Of a stretch of 64,000 bases of DNA, positions 20,073-28,546 are shown piece after piece (the first letter of the stretch is position 1; every line of letters begins with the position of its first letter). The translations under genes were made by a program, and so were the position numbers. The notes beneath the pieces are model-generated. The model had not been told where the DNA came from and did no database searches. It saw only the letters and a program-made list of their open reading frames with translations. Source of the stretch: Pseudomonadota bacterium (GTDB lineage Bacteria; Pseudomonadota; Gammaproteobacteria; Burkholderiales; Burkholderiaceae_C); contig JAKARB010000002.1 of the NCBI GenBank assembly GCA_021819435.1, forward strand, positions 310,001-374,000. Reading direction: 5' to 3'.

Positions 20073-20789
20073 TTGATCCCTGACAACCATTCCGGTTCCG
20101 CGCCCACGCCTGGCAGTTCGACGGCAGCCGGTTCTGCAGGCCGCCGTGTGGGCATCATGGGCGGCAGCTTCGACCCCGTGCACGTGGCCCATGTGGCGCT
20201 TGCCGAATCAGCCTTGACCGCGCTGCGGCTGGACGAGGTGCGCTGGGTCCCGGTCGGCCAGCCCTGGCAGAAGGCGCGCCAACTCGCGCCCGCCGAGCAC
20301 CGCGTCGCCATGGTGGAGCGTGCCGTGGCGCACGAGCCGCGCTTCACCGTTGACCGCATCGAGGTGGATCGCCCAGGGCCTTCGTTCACGGTCGACACCG
20401 TGCGCAGCCTGCAAGCGGCGCACCCCGACGTGGCCGAATGGCTCCTCATCATTGGCCTGGACCAGTACCTCAACCTGTCGACATGGCATGGGTGGACCGA
20501 GCTCGTCGAGCGTGTCACGCTGGCCGTGGCCACCCGCGAGGGCGGAGTGAGCGGGGGCTTGTCTGTTGCTTTGCCCACTGCTTCGCCAGCCGCTTCGCCC
20601 GAATTGGCCGCTCACCCGCACCGCATGGTGCCCCTGCCGATGGCGCCGCACGCGGTGTCATCGACCGACATCCGCACCCGGCTGGCCCGGGGGGAAACAC
20701 CTGAATCGCTGGTGCCCACGCTGCTTTCCGAAGGCGTGGCGCGCTATATTGCCAACCATCAACTCTACGCCCCGGGCGCCCCACGCTGA
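20073..20789 (+). CDS. nadD: Nicotinate-nucleotide adenylyltransferase
   Basis: Transfers AMP to nicotinate mononucleotide in NAD synthesis. The nucleotidyltransferase signature GGSFDPVHVAH and the C-terminal SSTDIR motif are present. The start is uncertain. TTG 20073 gives 238 residues with a Ser/Gly/Ala-rich leader; GTG 20148, just before the GGSFDP motif, would give a shorter protein. The stop is directly followed by rsfS, fitting the common nadD-rsfS-rlmH order. Confidence 0.93.
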   Translation: MIPDNHSGSAPTPGSSTAAGSAGRRVGIMGGSFDPVHVAHVALAESALTALRLDEVRWVPVGQPWQKARQLAPAEHRVAMVERAVAHEPRFTVDRIEVDRPGPSFTVDTVRSLQAAHPDVAEWLLIIGLDQYLNLSTWHGWTELVERVTLAVATREGGVSGGLSVALPTASPAASPELAAHPHRMVPLPMAPHAVSSTDIRTRLARGETPESLVPTLLSEGVARYIANHQLYAPGAPR

Positions 20790-21575
20790 ATGGACATCCG
20801 CAAACTGCAACGCGTCATCGTCGACGGTCTCGAAGACGTCAAGGCACAAGACATCGCTGTCTTCAACACCGAACACCTCTCGCCGCTGTTCGAGCGCGTG
20901 GTCATCGCCTCGGGTTCGTCCAACCGCCAGACCAAGGCGCTGGCTTCCAGCGTCCGGGTGGCGGTCAAGGCCGCCGGATTCCAGGTGATGCGCACCGAGG
21001 GCGAAGAAAACGGCGAATGGATCATCGTCGACTGCGGCGCGGCCGTGGTCCACATCATGCAGCCGGCCATCCGCCAGTACTACCAGCTCGAAGAGATCTG
21101 GGGCGAGAAGCCCGTGGCCCTGAAGGCCAAGGTGGCCCGTGCCGGCCTGGTCAAGGCTTCTGAGCCGATGGACGACGCCGATGAGGCGCCCGTCAAGCCC
21201 AAGAAGGCCGCTGGCAAGACCACCGCCGCGCGCAAGACCGCCACCACCAAGCCGGTGGCTGCCAAGAAGGCCGCGGCCAAGAAGGCGCCCGCGAAGAAGG
21301 TGGCTGCGGCTCCGAAGGCTGCGCCCAAATCGGCACCGAAGCCTGCCGCCAAAAAGGTGGCGGCGAAGAAAGTGTCAGCCAAGAAGGTCGCCGCTAAAAA
21401 GGCCGTGCAGAAGCTGGTGGTCAATGCGCCAGCCACCAAGAAGCCAGCCGCCAAGGCACCGGCTCGCAAGGTGGTGGCCCGCAAGGTCGCTGGCACCAAG
21501 GCGCCAGCCGCCAAGAAGGTCGCCGTGAAGAAGGTGGCCGCCAAGAAGGCGCCTGCCCGCAAGACGGCACGTTGA
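20790..21575 (+). CDS. rsfS: Ribosome silencing factor RsfS with long histone-like C-terminal tail
   Basis: Residues 1 to about 115 are a complete RsfS domain (LEDVKAQDIAVFNTEHLSPL, then WIIVDCGAAVVHIM), which binds ribosomal protein L14 and blocks subunit joining in starvation. The remaining ~140 residues are made of Lys/Ala/Pro repeats (AAKKAPAKK, AKKVAAKK) like histone H1-like bacterial proteins. RsfS usually ends near residue 110-130, so this is an extension or fusion. There is no stop or separate start between the parts. It starts immediately after nadD. Confidence 0.93.
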   Translation: MDIRKLQRVIVDGLEDVKAQDIAVFNTEHLSPLFERVVIASGSSNRQTKALASSVRVAVKAAGFQVMRTEGEENGEWIIVDCGAAVVHIMQPAIRQYYQLEEIWGEKPVALKAKVARAGLVKASEPMDDADEAPVKPKKAAGKTTAARKTATTKPVAAKKAAAKKAPAKKVAAAPKAAPKSAPKPAAKKVAAKKVSAKKVAAKKAVQKLVVNAPATKKPAAKAPARKVVARKVAGTKAPAAKKVAVKKVAAKKAPARKTAR

Positions 21576-21596
21576 GCCTGACCCCTCGCGACGCCC

Positions 21597-22064
21597 ATGA
21601 AGTGCACCGTGCTGACCATCGGCCAGCGCCTGCCCGACTGGGCGCAAGAGGCCTGCGACGACTACCTCAAGCGTTTTCCGCCTGATTGGAAGGTCGAGGT
21701 CAAGGCCGTGAAGGCCGAGCCGCGCGAGGGCAAGCCCGTGGCCGCCATCATGCAGGCCGAGGCCGCGCGCCTGGAAGTGGCACTGGCCAAGGGCACGCGC
21801 CGCGTCATCCTCGACGAGCGCGGCACCCGCCTGACCAGCGTGCAACTCGCGCAGCGCACCGAGGCCTGGGAGCACGATGGCCGCGACGTCGCCCTCATCA
21901 TCGGCGGTGCCGACGGCATCGACCCGGCCTTCAAGCAGACGGCCGACGAAGCCATCCGACTCTCTGACATGACCTTGCCGCACGCGCTGGCGCGCGTGTT
22001 GTTGCTTGAGCAGATCTACCGCGCCTGGTCGTTGCGCCACAACCACCCTTATCACCGCGCTTGA
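21597..22064 (+). CDS. rlmH: 23S rRNA pseudouridine-1915 N3-methyltransferase
   Basis: A 155-residue SPOUT-class SAM methyltransferase that modifies m3-psi1915 in 23S rRNA helix 69. The C-terminal knot motif [10 protein letters not shown] and the ending [19 protein letters not shown] are characteristic. It follows rsfS by 21 bases in the usual cluster. Confidence 0.97.
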   Translation: MKCTVLTIGQRLPDWAQEACDDYLKRFPPDWKVEVKAVKAEPREGKPVAAIMQAEAARLEVALAKGTRRVILDERGTRLTSVQLAQRTEAWEHDGRDVALIIGGADGIDPAFKQTADEAIRLSDMTLPHALARVLLLEQIYRAWSLRHNHPYHRA

Positions 22065-22124
22065 GTTGAGCGTGGCGCCGGCACCCGGACCGGCCGCATC
22101 CAGCCCACCCCGCCCATCGCACCC

Positions 22125-22775
22125 ATGAGCCATCCTTCGCCGCCCGCAGCCGAACCCGCCCGCGAGGGTGGCCCCTGGCTTTACCTGGCATCCCAAAGCC
22201 CGCGCCGCCGCCAGTTGCTCGATCAACTCGGCGTGCGCCACGCACTGCTGCTCCCCGATGCCGATGAGGATGCCGAGGCCCTGGAGGCCGAGGTGCCCGG
22301 TGAGTCTCCCGAAGACTATGTGCAGCGGGTCACCCGCGCCAAATGGCAGGCGGCCATGGCGCGTTTGCAAGCCCGCTTCTGTCGTGATCCGCAAGCCTGG
22401 CCGTTGGGCCCCGTGCTGTGCGCCGACACCACCGTGGCGGTGGGGGACACCATCCTCGGCAAACCTGCTGACCCGGCCGACGCCGCCCGCATGCTGCGCC
22501 GCCTCTCCGGCGGCACCCACCGCGTGCTGACGGCGGTTTGTGTGCACGGGCGCTTGCTGCTCAACACCTCGCATGTGACCTGGCGCGCGCTGGACGACGC
22601 AGAGATCGATCGTTACGTGGCCAGCGGCGAGCCCTTTGGCAAGGCCGGTGCCTACGCCATCCAAGGCCGCTCGGGCGCGTGGACGCAGCACATCGATGGC
22701 AGCCACAGCGGCATCATGGGGCTGCCCTTGTTCGAGACGGCGGAGTTGCTCAAGCCCATGGGCTGGGTTTTCTGA
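22125..22775 (+). CDS. maf: Maf family nucleoside triphosphate pyrophosphatase
   Basis: A 216-residue Maf protein that hydrolyses dTTP/UTP or modified nucleotides to monophosphates. It shows [35 protein letters not shown] and [10 protein letters not shown]. It sits between rlmH and rng, as in many betaproteobacteria. Base specificity cannot be assigned with confidence. Confidence 0.93.
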   Translation: MSHPSPPAAEPAREGGPWLYLASQSPRRRQLLDQLGVRHALLLPDADEDAEALEAEVPGESPEDYVQRVTRAKWQAAMARLQARFCRDPQAWPLGPVLCADTTVAVGDTILGKPADPADAARMLRRLSGGTHRVLTAVCVHGRLLLNTSHVTWRALDDAEIDRYVASGEPFGKAGAYAIQGRSGAWTQHIDGSHSGIMGLPLFETAELLKPMGWVF

Positions 22776-22800
22776 GCCGGGCATGCGGTAAATTGCCTGC

Positions 22801-24300
22801 ATGCCCCATTCCCAAGACATCCTCATCAACTGGACCCCCCAGGAAACCCGCGTCGCCATCATCGAAAGCGGCGCCGTGCAGGAGTTGCACGTCGAGCGCA
22901 CACTCGAGCGCGGCCTGGTGGGCAACATCTACGCCGGCAAGGTGGTGCGCGTGCTGCCAGGCATGCAGTCGGCTTTCATCGACATCGGCCTGGAGCGCGC
23001 GGCCTTCCTGCACGTGGCCGACCTGCACCGCGAGGATGGCGGCCCCAAGCACGCCCGCCCTGGCGAAGTGCAGGTGCCCATCGAAAAGCGTGTGCACGAA
23101 GGCCAGACCCTCATGGTCCAGGTCATCAAGGACCCGATCGGCACCAAGGGCGCGCGCCTGTCCACGCAGATCAGCGTGGCCGGCCGACTGCTGGTTTTCC
23201 TGCCACAGGACGACCACCTGGGTATCTCGCAGAAGATCGGCTCGCCCGAACACCGCGAGCAGTTGCGCGAGCGCATGCAGCGCTTGATCGCCGAAGCCGA
23301 TGTGCGCGAAGGCCGCAACCGCTCGGGCGGTTTCATCCTGCGCACCAACGCGGAAGACGCCAGCGATGAAGAGCTCTCGCTCGACATCGCCTACCTGCGC
23401 AAGACCTGGGGCATCGTGCGCGAGCTGGGCCTCAAGGCCCCGCCGGGCACGCTGCTCTACCAGGAACTCAACCTCGCCCAGCGCGTGCTGCGCGACCTGG
23501 TCACCGAGCACGTGCAGACCATTCGCATCGACTCGCTGATCCAGTTCGATGCGCTCAAGGCCTTCGGTGCCGAGTACACGCCTTCGGCGGTCGACAAGCT
23601 GGCCCACTACAAGGGCGAGCGCCCCATCTTCGACCTCTACAACATCGACACCGAGATCGAGCGCGCCCTGGCCCGCCGCGTCGAGCTCAAGTCCGGCGGC
23701 TACCTCATCGTCGACCAGACCGAGGCGCTGACCACCATCGACGTGAACACCGGCGGCTACGTCGGCGCGCGCAACTTCGACGACACGATCTTCAAGACCA
23801 ACCTGGAGGCAGCGCAGGCCATCGCGCGGCAACTGCGCCTGCGCAACCTGGGCGGCATCATCATCATCGACTTCATCGACATGCTGCGCGAGGACCACCG
23901 CGACAACGTGCTCGCCGAGTTCCGCAAGCAACTTGGGCGCGACCGCACCAAGGTCACGGTCAGCGGCTTCTCGCCCTTGGGCCTGGTCGAGATGACGCGC
24001 AAGCGCACCCGCGAATCGCTGGCCCACATGCTGTGCGAGCCTTGCCCAACGTGCGAGGGTCGGGGCCAGGTCAAGACCGCGCGCACTGTTTGCTACAACA
24101 TCCTGCGCGAAATCCTGCGCGAGGCGCGGCAGTTCAACCCCAAGGAGTTCCGCGTCGTGGCCAGCGCCACCGTGGTGGAGATGCTGCTCGACGAAGAAAG
24201 CGCCCACCTGGCCGGCCTGAGCGATTTCATCGGCAAGCCGGTGTCGCTGCGCACCGAACCTTCGATGTCGCCGGAGCAGTACGACATCGTCTTGCTTTGA
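22801..24300 (+). CDS. rng: Ribonuclease G
   Basis: A 499-residue RNase E/G family endonuclease involved in 16S rRNA 5'-end maturation and mRNA turnover. It has an N-terminal S1 domain, a catalytic DNase I-like part with DVNTGGYVG and IIIIDFIDM, and the zinc-link Cys pair in CPTCEGRG. It lacks the long C-terminal scaffold of RNase E, so it is RNase G. It follows maf by 25 bases. Confidence 0.96.
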   Translation: MPHSQDILINWTPQETRVAIIESGAVQELHVERTLERGLVGNIYAGKVVRVLPGMQSAFIDIGLERAAFLHVADLHREDGGPKHARPGEVQVPIEKRVHEGQTLMVQVIKDPIGTKGARLSTQISVAGRLLVFLPQDDHLGISQKIGSPEHREQLRERMQRLIAEADVREGRNRSGGFILRTNAEDASDEELSLDIAYLRKTWGIVRELGLKAPPGTLLYQELNLAQRVLRDLVTEHVQTIRIDSLIQFDALKAFGAEYTPSAVDKLAHYKGERPIFDLYNIDTEIERALARRVELKSGGYLIVDQTEALTTIDVNTGGYVGARNFDDTIFKTNLEAAQAIARQLRLRNLGGIIIIDFIDMLREDHRDNVLAEFRKQLGRDRTKVTVSGFSPLGLVEMTRKRTRESLAHMLCEPCPTCEGRGQVKTARTVCYNILREILREARQFNPKEFRVVASATVVEMLLDEESAHLAGLSDFIGKPVSLRTEPSMSPEQYDIVLL

Positions 24301-24438
24301 CGCGGTTGCTCGCGCGGTTCTGCCACGTCGCGCATCACGGGGCTTGCTTTACAGAAGTTGACCTGAAACGCATCTGGTCACCAGGCACGCTGGGCACGGA
24401 TGCCTCGAAGCCACGGCACAATCAAGGGTGGTTAACCT

Positions 24439-25788
24439 ATGCGATCTGTTTTGATGAGACCCATGTCCCATTCCGATTCGCCTGACTCGCGACGCTTGGC
24501 CTGCCTGCGCTTGCTCGGAGGTTCCGCCCTGTTGGCGATCGGTGCCGGCGCGCCGGTGGCTTCGGCCCTGGCCCAGTTCCGTGTCGAGATCTCCGGCGTT
24601 GGCGCAACCCAGATCCCCATCGCCATTGCCAGCTTCCGCGACGAGGGGCGCAGCCCTGTTTCGCTGTCGGCGGTGATTCAGGCCGACCTGGAGCGCAGCG
24701 GCCTCTTCAAGGCCATCGATGCCGGCGCGGCTCAGCTCGATGACGCCAGCAAGCCCACGCTGACCGACTGGAAGACCCGTGGCGTCGACGCCCTGGCCGG
24801 TGGCTCCGTGGCGCAGTTGGCCGATGGCCGCTGGGATGTGCGTTACCACCTCTGGGACGCCCTCAAGGGCAAGGACCTGGGCGGCCTGTCGCAAGCCGTG
24901 TACACCGCTGACTTGCGGCTGATGTCTCACCGCATCGCCGACGACATCTACGAAAAGCTCACCGGTGACCGGGGCGCCTTCGCCACCCGCATCGCCTATG
25001 TGAGCAAGGTGGGCAAGCAGCACCAGCTCATCGTGGCCGATGCCGATGGAGAGGGCGCGCAGGTGCCGCTGGCCAGCACCCAGCCCATCATCTCGCCGGC
25101 CTGGTCACCCGATGGCCGCAACCTGGCCTACGTGTCGTTCGAAACCGGCAAGCCCGTGGTCATCGTGCACGACGTGGCTTCGGGCCGCCGCCGCGTGGTG
25201 GCCGGCTTCAAGGGCAGCAACAGCGCGCCGGCGTGGTCACCCGATGGACGCCAGCTTGCCGTCACGCTCAGCCGCGAAGGTGGCTCGCAAATCTACATCC
25301 TCGATGTCGAAGGCGGCGGCACGCGCCGCGTGACGCAAAGCAGCGCCATCGACACCGAAGCCACCTGGTCGCCCGATGGCGCCATGCTGTACTTCGTCAG
25401 CGACCGTGGCGGCAGTCCGCAGATCTACCGCGTGCCGGTTGCCGGCGGCTCGCCTCAGCGCGTCACATTCACAGGCCCCTACAACATCAGCCCGGCCATC
25501 AGCCCGGACGGGCGCTGGATGGCCTACGTGGGCCAGGTTGATCGCGGCTACAAGGTGCACGTGATGGATCTCTCCAGCGGCCAGGTGAAACCCATCACCG
25601 ACACCCGCTACGACGAGAGCCCGAGCTTCGCGCCGAACAGCAAGCAACTGATCTACGCCACCCGCCAACAGGGCCGGGAAGTGCTCATGACCAGCACGCT
25701 CGACGGCCGCATCAAGGCCCGGCTTGCCACGCAGGTTGCCGATGTGCGTGAGCCGGTGTGGGGGCCGTACCTCACCCAGCGGCGCTGA
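24439..25788 (+). CDS. tolB: Tol-Pal system periplasmic protein TolB
   Basis: A 449-residue periplasmic protein with a signal peptide (GGSALLAIGAGAPVASALA), an N-terminal domain and a C-terminal beta-propeller of repeated WSPDG units. It links Pal and TolA in outer-membrane constriction. The start could be 24439 or ATG 24463. The signal contains SRRLACL, a loose twin-arginine pattern. tolQRA are not in the window; pal and cpoB follow. Confidence 0.96.
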   Translation: MRSVLMRPMSHSDSPDSRRLACLRLLGGSALLAIGAGAPVASALAQFRVEISGVGATQIPIAIASFRDEGRSPVSLSAVIQADLERSGLFKAIDAGAAQLDDASKPTLTDWKTRGVDALAGGSVAQLADGRWDVRYHLWDALKGKDLGGLSQAVYTADLRLMSHRIADDIYEKLTGDRGAFATRIAYVSKVGKQHQLIVADADGEGAQVPLASTQPIISPAWSPDGRNLAYVSFETGKPVVIVHDVASGRRRVVAGFKGSNSAPAWSPDGRQLAVTLSREGGSQIYILDVEGGGTRRVTQSSAIDTEATWSPDGAMLYFVSDRGGSPQIYRVPVAGGSPQRVTFTGPYNISPAISPDGRWMAYVGQVDRGYKVHVMDLSSGQVKPITDTRYDESPSFAPNSKQLIYATRQQGREVLMTSTLDGRIKARLATQVADVREPVWGPYLTQRR

Positions 25789-25845
25789 CCCTTCACCCGT
25801 TCATCTTTTCTCGACGTTTTTTCGACGACCCTCCAGGAGAAACAC

Positions 25846-26400
25846 ATGCAGACCATCGCTCGCCCCTTCCGCCTCGCCCTGCTGGGCACCGCTGTTGCCG
25901 CCGCCGCCTTGCTGAGCGCCTGCGGCTCCAACGTCAAGCTCGATGAGAACGCTGGCAAGGCCGCACCCATCGAAGACGCCAGCAAGGGCCTCAATGACGG
26001 CCGTGGCGCTGCCGCCAGCAACGTCACCCCGGTGGTGGTCGATCCCCAGGCCAACGATGCGGCCTTCGGCAACCTGCCCAAGGTCATCTACTTCGACTTC
26101 GACAGCTTCGTGATCAAGGACGAGTTCCGCGATGGCATCGCTGGCCACGCCAAGCGCCTGAACGGCAACAAGGCCAAGAAGATCATCATCGAAGGCCACA
26201 CCGACGACCGTGGTGGCCGCGAGTACAACCTCGCCCTGGGCCAGAAGCGCGCCGAAGCCGTGCAGAAGTCGCTGACGCTGCTGGGCGTGTCGGCCGACCA
26301 GATCGAGGCTGTGAGCTTCGGTGAAGAGCGCCCGGCCGTGCAAGGCGACAACGAAGAAGCCTGGGCCCAGAACCGCCGCGCCGAGATCAAGGACCGCTGA
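25846..26400 (+). CDS. pal: Peptidoglycan-associated lipoprotein Pal
   Basis: A 184-residue outer-membrane lipoprotein. The lipobox LLSAC places the acylated Cys at 26, and the OmpA-type C-terminal domain (VIYFDFDSFVIKDEF, then IIIEGHTDDRGGREYNLALG) binds peptidoglycan. CAGGAG precedes the ATG. Its stop overlaps the cpoB start by one base. Confidence 0.97.
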   Translation: MQTIARPFRLALLGTAVAAAALLSACGSNVKLDENAGKAAPIEDASKGLNDGRGAAASNVTPVVVDPQANDAAFGNLPKVIYFDFDSFVIKDEFRDGIAGHAKRLNGNKAKKIIIEGHTDDRGGREYNLALGQKRAEAVQKSLTLLGVSADQIEAVSFGEERPAVQGDNEEAWAQNRRAEIKDR

Positions 26401-27221
26401 TGCAAGCCGCGCCCCTCACCCCCCGCACGGGGCGCTGGCGCGGCCTGGCCTTGTGCCTGGCCGTGTGCCAGGCCGCCTTGTTCGCGCCCCTGACCTCGCA
26501 CGCCGGCATCTTCGACGACGACGAGGCGCGCCGCGCCATCCTGGAGATGCGCCAACAGCGCAAGCAGGACGACGCGCGCCTGCAGGCCTTGTCGGACCAG
26601 GTTGACCAGCTTCGCCGCAGCTTGCTCGAAATGAATTCACAGATCGAGCAACTGCGTGGCGAGGTGGCCACCCAGCGCGGCAACGTCGAACTGCTGCAGC
26701 GCGATGCCTCCGAGCTGCAACGCAAGCAGAAAGACGCCCAGAGCGCGATCGACGAGCGCATGCGCAAGCTCGAGCCGCAATCGGTGACGGTTGACGGCAA
26801 GACCTTCTTGGCCGATGCCGACGAGAAGCGCGCCTTTGACGAAGCCATCGCACGCCTGCGTGCCACCGACTTCGCGGGTGGGGCGCAAGCGCTCAACGCC
26901 TTCCTGAAGCGATACCCTGAAACGGGCTTCGCCGAGTCGGCCCAATACTGGCTGGGCAACGCCTACTACGGCCTGCGTGACTACAAGGAAGCCATCAAGG
27001 CCTTCCGTGGTTTGGTCGACCGGTCTCCCGACCACCTGCGCACGCCCGAGGCGATGCTGTCCATCGCCAACTGCCAGACCGAGTTGAAGGACAACGAGGC
27101 TGCTCGCCGCACGCTCGAGCAACTGGTCAAACAGCACCCGCAGACCGAGGCCGCCCAGGCTGCGCGTGACCGCCTGTTGCTGCTCACGCCAGCCAAGTCG
27201 TCAACCCGCAAGGGCAAGTGA
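26400..27221 (+). CDS. cpoB: Cell division coordinator CpoB (YbgF)
   Basis: A 273-residue periplasmic protein with a signal peptide ending SHA, an N-terminal coiled coil (about 45-125) that trimerises, and C-terminal TPR repeats (ARLRATDFAGGAQALNAFLK, FAESAQYWLGNAYYG). It couples Tol-Pal with PBP1b. The ATG shares its A with the pal stop, so translation is coupled. Confidence 0.95.
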   Translation: MQAAPLTPRTGRWRGLALCLAVCQAALFAPLTSHAGIFDDDEARRAILEMRQQRKQDDARLQALSDQVDQLRRSLLEMNSQIEQLRGEVATQRGNVELLQRDASELQRKQKDAQSAIDERMRKLEPQSVTVDGKTFLADADEKRAFDEAIARLRATDFAGGAQALNAFLKRYPETGFAESAQYWLGNAYYGLRDYKEAIKAFRGLVDRSPDHLRTPEAMLSIANCQTELKDNEAARRTLEQLVKQHPQTEAAQAARDRLLLLTPAKSSTRKGK

Positions 27222-27273
27222 GGCCAGGGCCCTTGTGCACGTCAATGCAAGCCACCTCTGTTGGCGCCCACAC

Positions 27274-28113
27274 ATGAGTGGCGGCGCCCCACGCGACCTG
27301 TTGGCCGAAGCGAGCCGCCCCGACCCGGAGCGCCGCTTCGGCGGCTTGCGCCGGCTGCACGGCCCTGCGGGCTACGAGCGGCTGCGTAGCGCGCGCATCG
27401 CCGTCGTCGGGGTGGGCGGCGTGGGCTCCTGGACCGCTGAGGCGCTGGCTCGAAGCGGGGTGGCCGAGCTCACCCTGATCGACCTCGATCAGATCGCCGA
27501 GTCCAACATCAACCGCCAGGTCCACGCGCTCGAAAGCACGCTGGGGCAGGCCAAGGTGCATGCCCTGCGCGACCGCATCGCCGAGATCAACCCTGACTGC
27601 GTGGTGCACGCCATCGAAGAGTTCGTCGACGAGGACAACGTGGCGCAACTGCTGCGGGCCGAGCAACTCGACGGCGTCATCGACTGCTGCGACCAAGTGC
27701 GCGCCAAGGCCGCCATCGCGGCGTGGGCGCTGGCGCAGCGGCGCGCCATGGTGTGCGTGGGCGCGGCGGGCGGCAAGGTCTGGCCGCACCGTGTGGAGGT
27801 GGCCGACCTTGCCGAGGTCACGCACGACCCGCTGCTGGCCAGCTTGCGCCAGCGGTTGCGCCAACGCCACGGCGCGGCCCGCAAGGGGCGCATGGGCGTG
27901 TGCTGTGTGTTCTCGCGCGAGGCGGTGCGGCCGCCGCAAGACCGTTGCGAGCTGGGGGCTGCTGTGGGCGAGGGTGGGGCGGCGGCTGCGCAGGGCGATG
28001 GCTCGCTGAACTGTGCGGGCTATGGCTCCAGCGTCACGGTGACAGCGACCTTCGGCATGGTCGCGGCGGCCTTGCTGCTCGACAACATCGTGTCGTTAAG
28101 CTCTGCGCGTTGA
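27274..28113 (+). CDS. tcdA: tRNA threonylcarbamoyladenosine dehydratase TcdA (ThiF/E1-like)
   Basis: A 279-residue E1-like ATP-dependent enzyme that cyclises t6A37 to ct6A in tRNAs. It has the nucleotide loop VVGVGGVGSWTAEALARSG, IDLDQIAESNINRQ and a C-terminal helix after SSVTVTATFG. The ATG at 27274 is the family start; the frame reads back into cpoB. Two tRNA-Lys genes follow. Lys tRNAs normally carry the t6A this enzyme acts on, a neat but possibly accidental link. Confidence 0.93.
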   Translation: MSGGAPRDLLAEASRPDPERRFGGLRRLHGPAGYERLRSARIAVVGVGGVGSWTAEALARSGVAELTLIDLDQIAESNINRQVHALESTLGQAKVHALRDRIAEINPDCVVHAIEEFVDEDNVAQLLRAEQLDGVIDCCDQVRAKAAIAAWALAQRRAMVCVGAAGGKVWPHRVEVADLAEVTHDPLLASLRQRLRQRHGAARKGRMGVCCVFSREAVRPPQDRCELGAAVGEGGAAAAQGDGSLNCAGYGSSVTVTATFGMVAAALLLDNIVSLSSAR

Positions 28114-28127
28114 AGCGACATGCTGGC

Positions 28128-28157
28128 TGGACTGCTTCATCAAATCTGCGCTACAAT
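28128..28157 (+). promoter_or_regulatory. Predicted promoter of tRNA-Lys(UUU)
   Basis: TGGACT (28128-28133), an 18-base spacer and TACAAT (28152-28157). The -10 lies 15 bases before the tRNA 5' end. Confidence 0.6.
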
Positions 28158-28172
28158 CTCAGGCTTTGCCGG

Positions 28173-28248
28173 GGGTCGGTAGCTCAGTCGGTAGAGCAGC
28201 GGACTTTTAATCCGTTGGTCGCGAGTTCGAGTCTCGCCCGACCCACCA
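28173..28248 (+). tRNA. tRNA-Lys (anticodon UUU)
   Basis: A 76-base cloverleaf with encoded CCA. The acceptor GGGTCGG pairs with CCGACCC, the D loop contains AGCTCAG, the anticodon loop is CTTTTAA and the T arm has GTTCGAGTC. It reads AAA and AAG codons. Confidence 0.97.
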
Positions 28249-28296
28249 CAGCAAGTTGCTGAAAGTTCTCAACTTTCTCGATTGTTGAACACCGGC

Positions 28297-28326
28297 TGGA
28301 CACAGCTCAAAAAAGCTGTATATAAT
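28297..28326 (+). promoter_or_regulatory. Predicted promoter of tRNA-Lys(CUU)
   Basis: TGGACA (28297-28302), an 18-base spacer and a perfect TATAAT (28321-28326). It gives the second tRNA its own promoter, about 50 bases upstream of the mature end. Confidence 0.65.
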
Positions 28327-28378
28327 GTGAGTCTTCGCTGAGTGCTGCCAAGCGGTGGCGTTTAAGTGAAGCATGAGC

Positions 28379-28454
28379 GGGCTCTTAGCTCAGTTGGTAG
28401 AGCAGCGGACTCTTAATCCGTTGGTCGAGTGTTCGAGTCACTCAGGGCCCACCA
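28379..28454 (+). tRNA. tRNA-Lys (anticodon CUU); probable ICE insertion site
   Basis: A 76-base cloverleaf with encoded CCA. The acceptor GGGCTCT pairs with AGGGCCC (one G-U), and the anticodon loop is CTCTTAA. It reads AAG. Everything to its right is ICE-type sequence, so its 3' end is the likely attachment site. Lys tRNA genes are known targets of PAPI-1/pKLC102-like elements. The other att copy is not in the window. Confidence 0.95.
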
Positions 28455-28463
28455 ACAATTCCT

Positions 28464-28508
28464 AGCCCCGCGTCCCGACCGTCACAACGGTTGAGGCGCG
28501 GGGCTTTT
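28464..28508 (+). terminator. Intrinsic terminator after tRNA-Lys(CUU)
   Basis: Inverted repeat AGCCCCGCG (28464-28472) / CGCGGGGCT (28497-28505) with an inner partly paired loop, followed by TTTT. It ends tRNA transcription before parA. Confidence 0.8.
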
Positions 28509-28546
28509 GTCATTTCCCTCTCGGTTCGCAAAACCGGAGGATCGAA

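Noticed and set aside
21375..22928. A 517-residue minus-strand frame
   Set aside because: Antisense to rsfS, rlmH and maf; its repeats are only the complement of the Lys/Ala tail codons.
28173..28454. tRNA array or duplication by the ICE
   Set aside because: The two Lys tRNAs have different anticodons, arms and their own promoters, so they are separate chromosomal genes rather than an att duplication.
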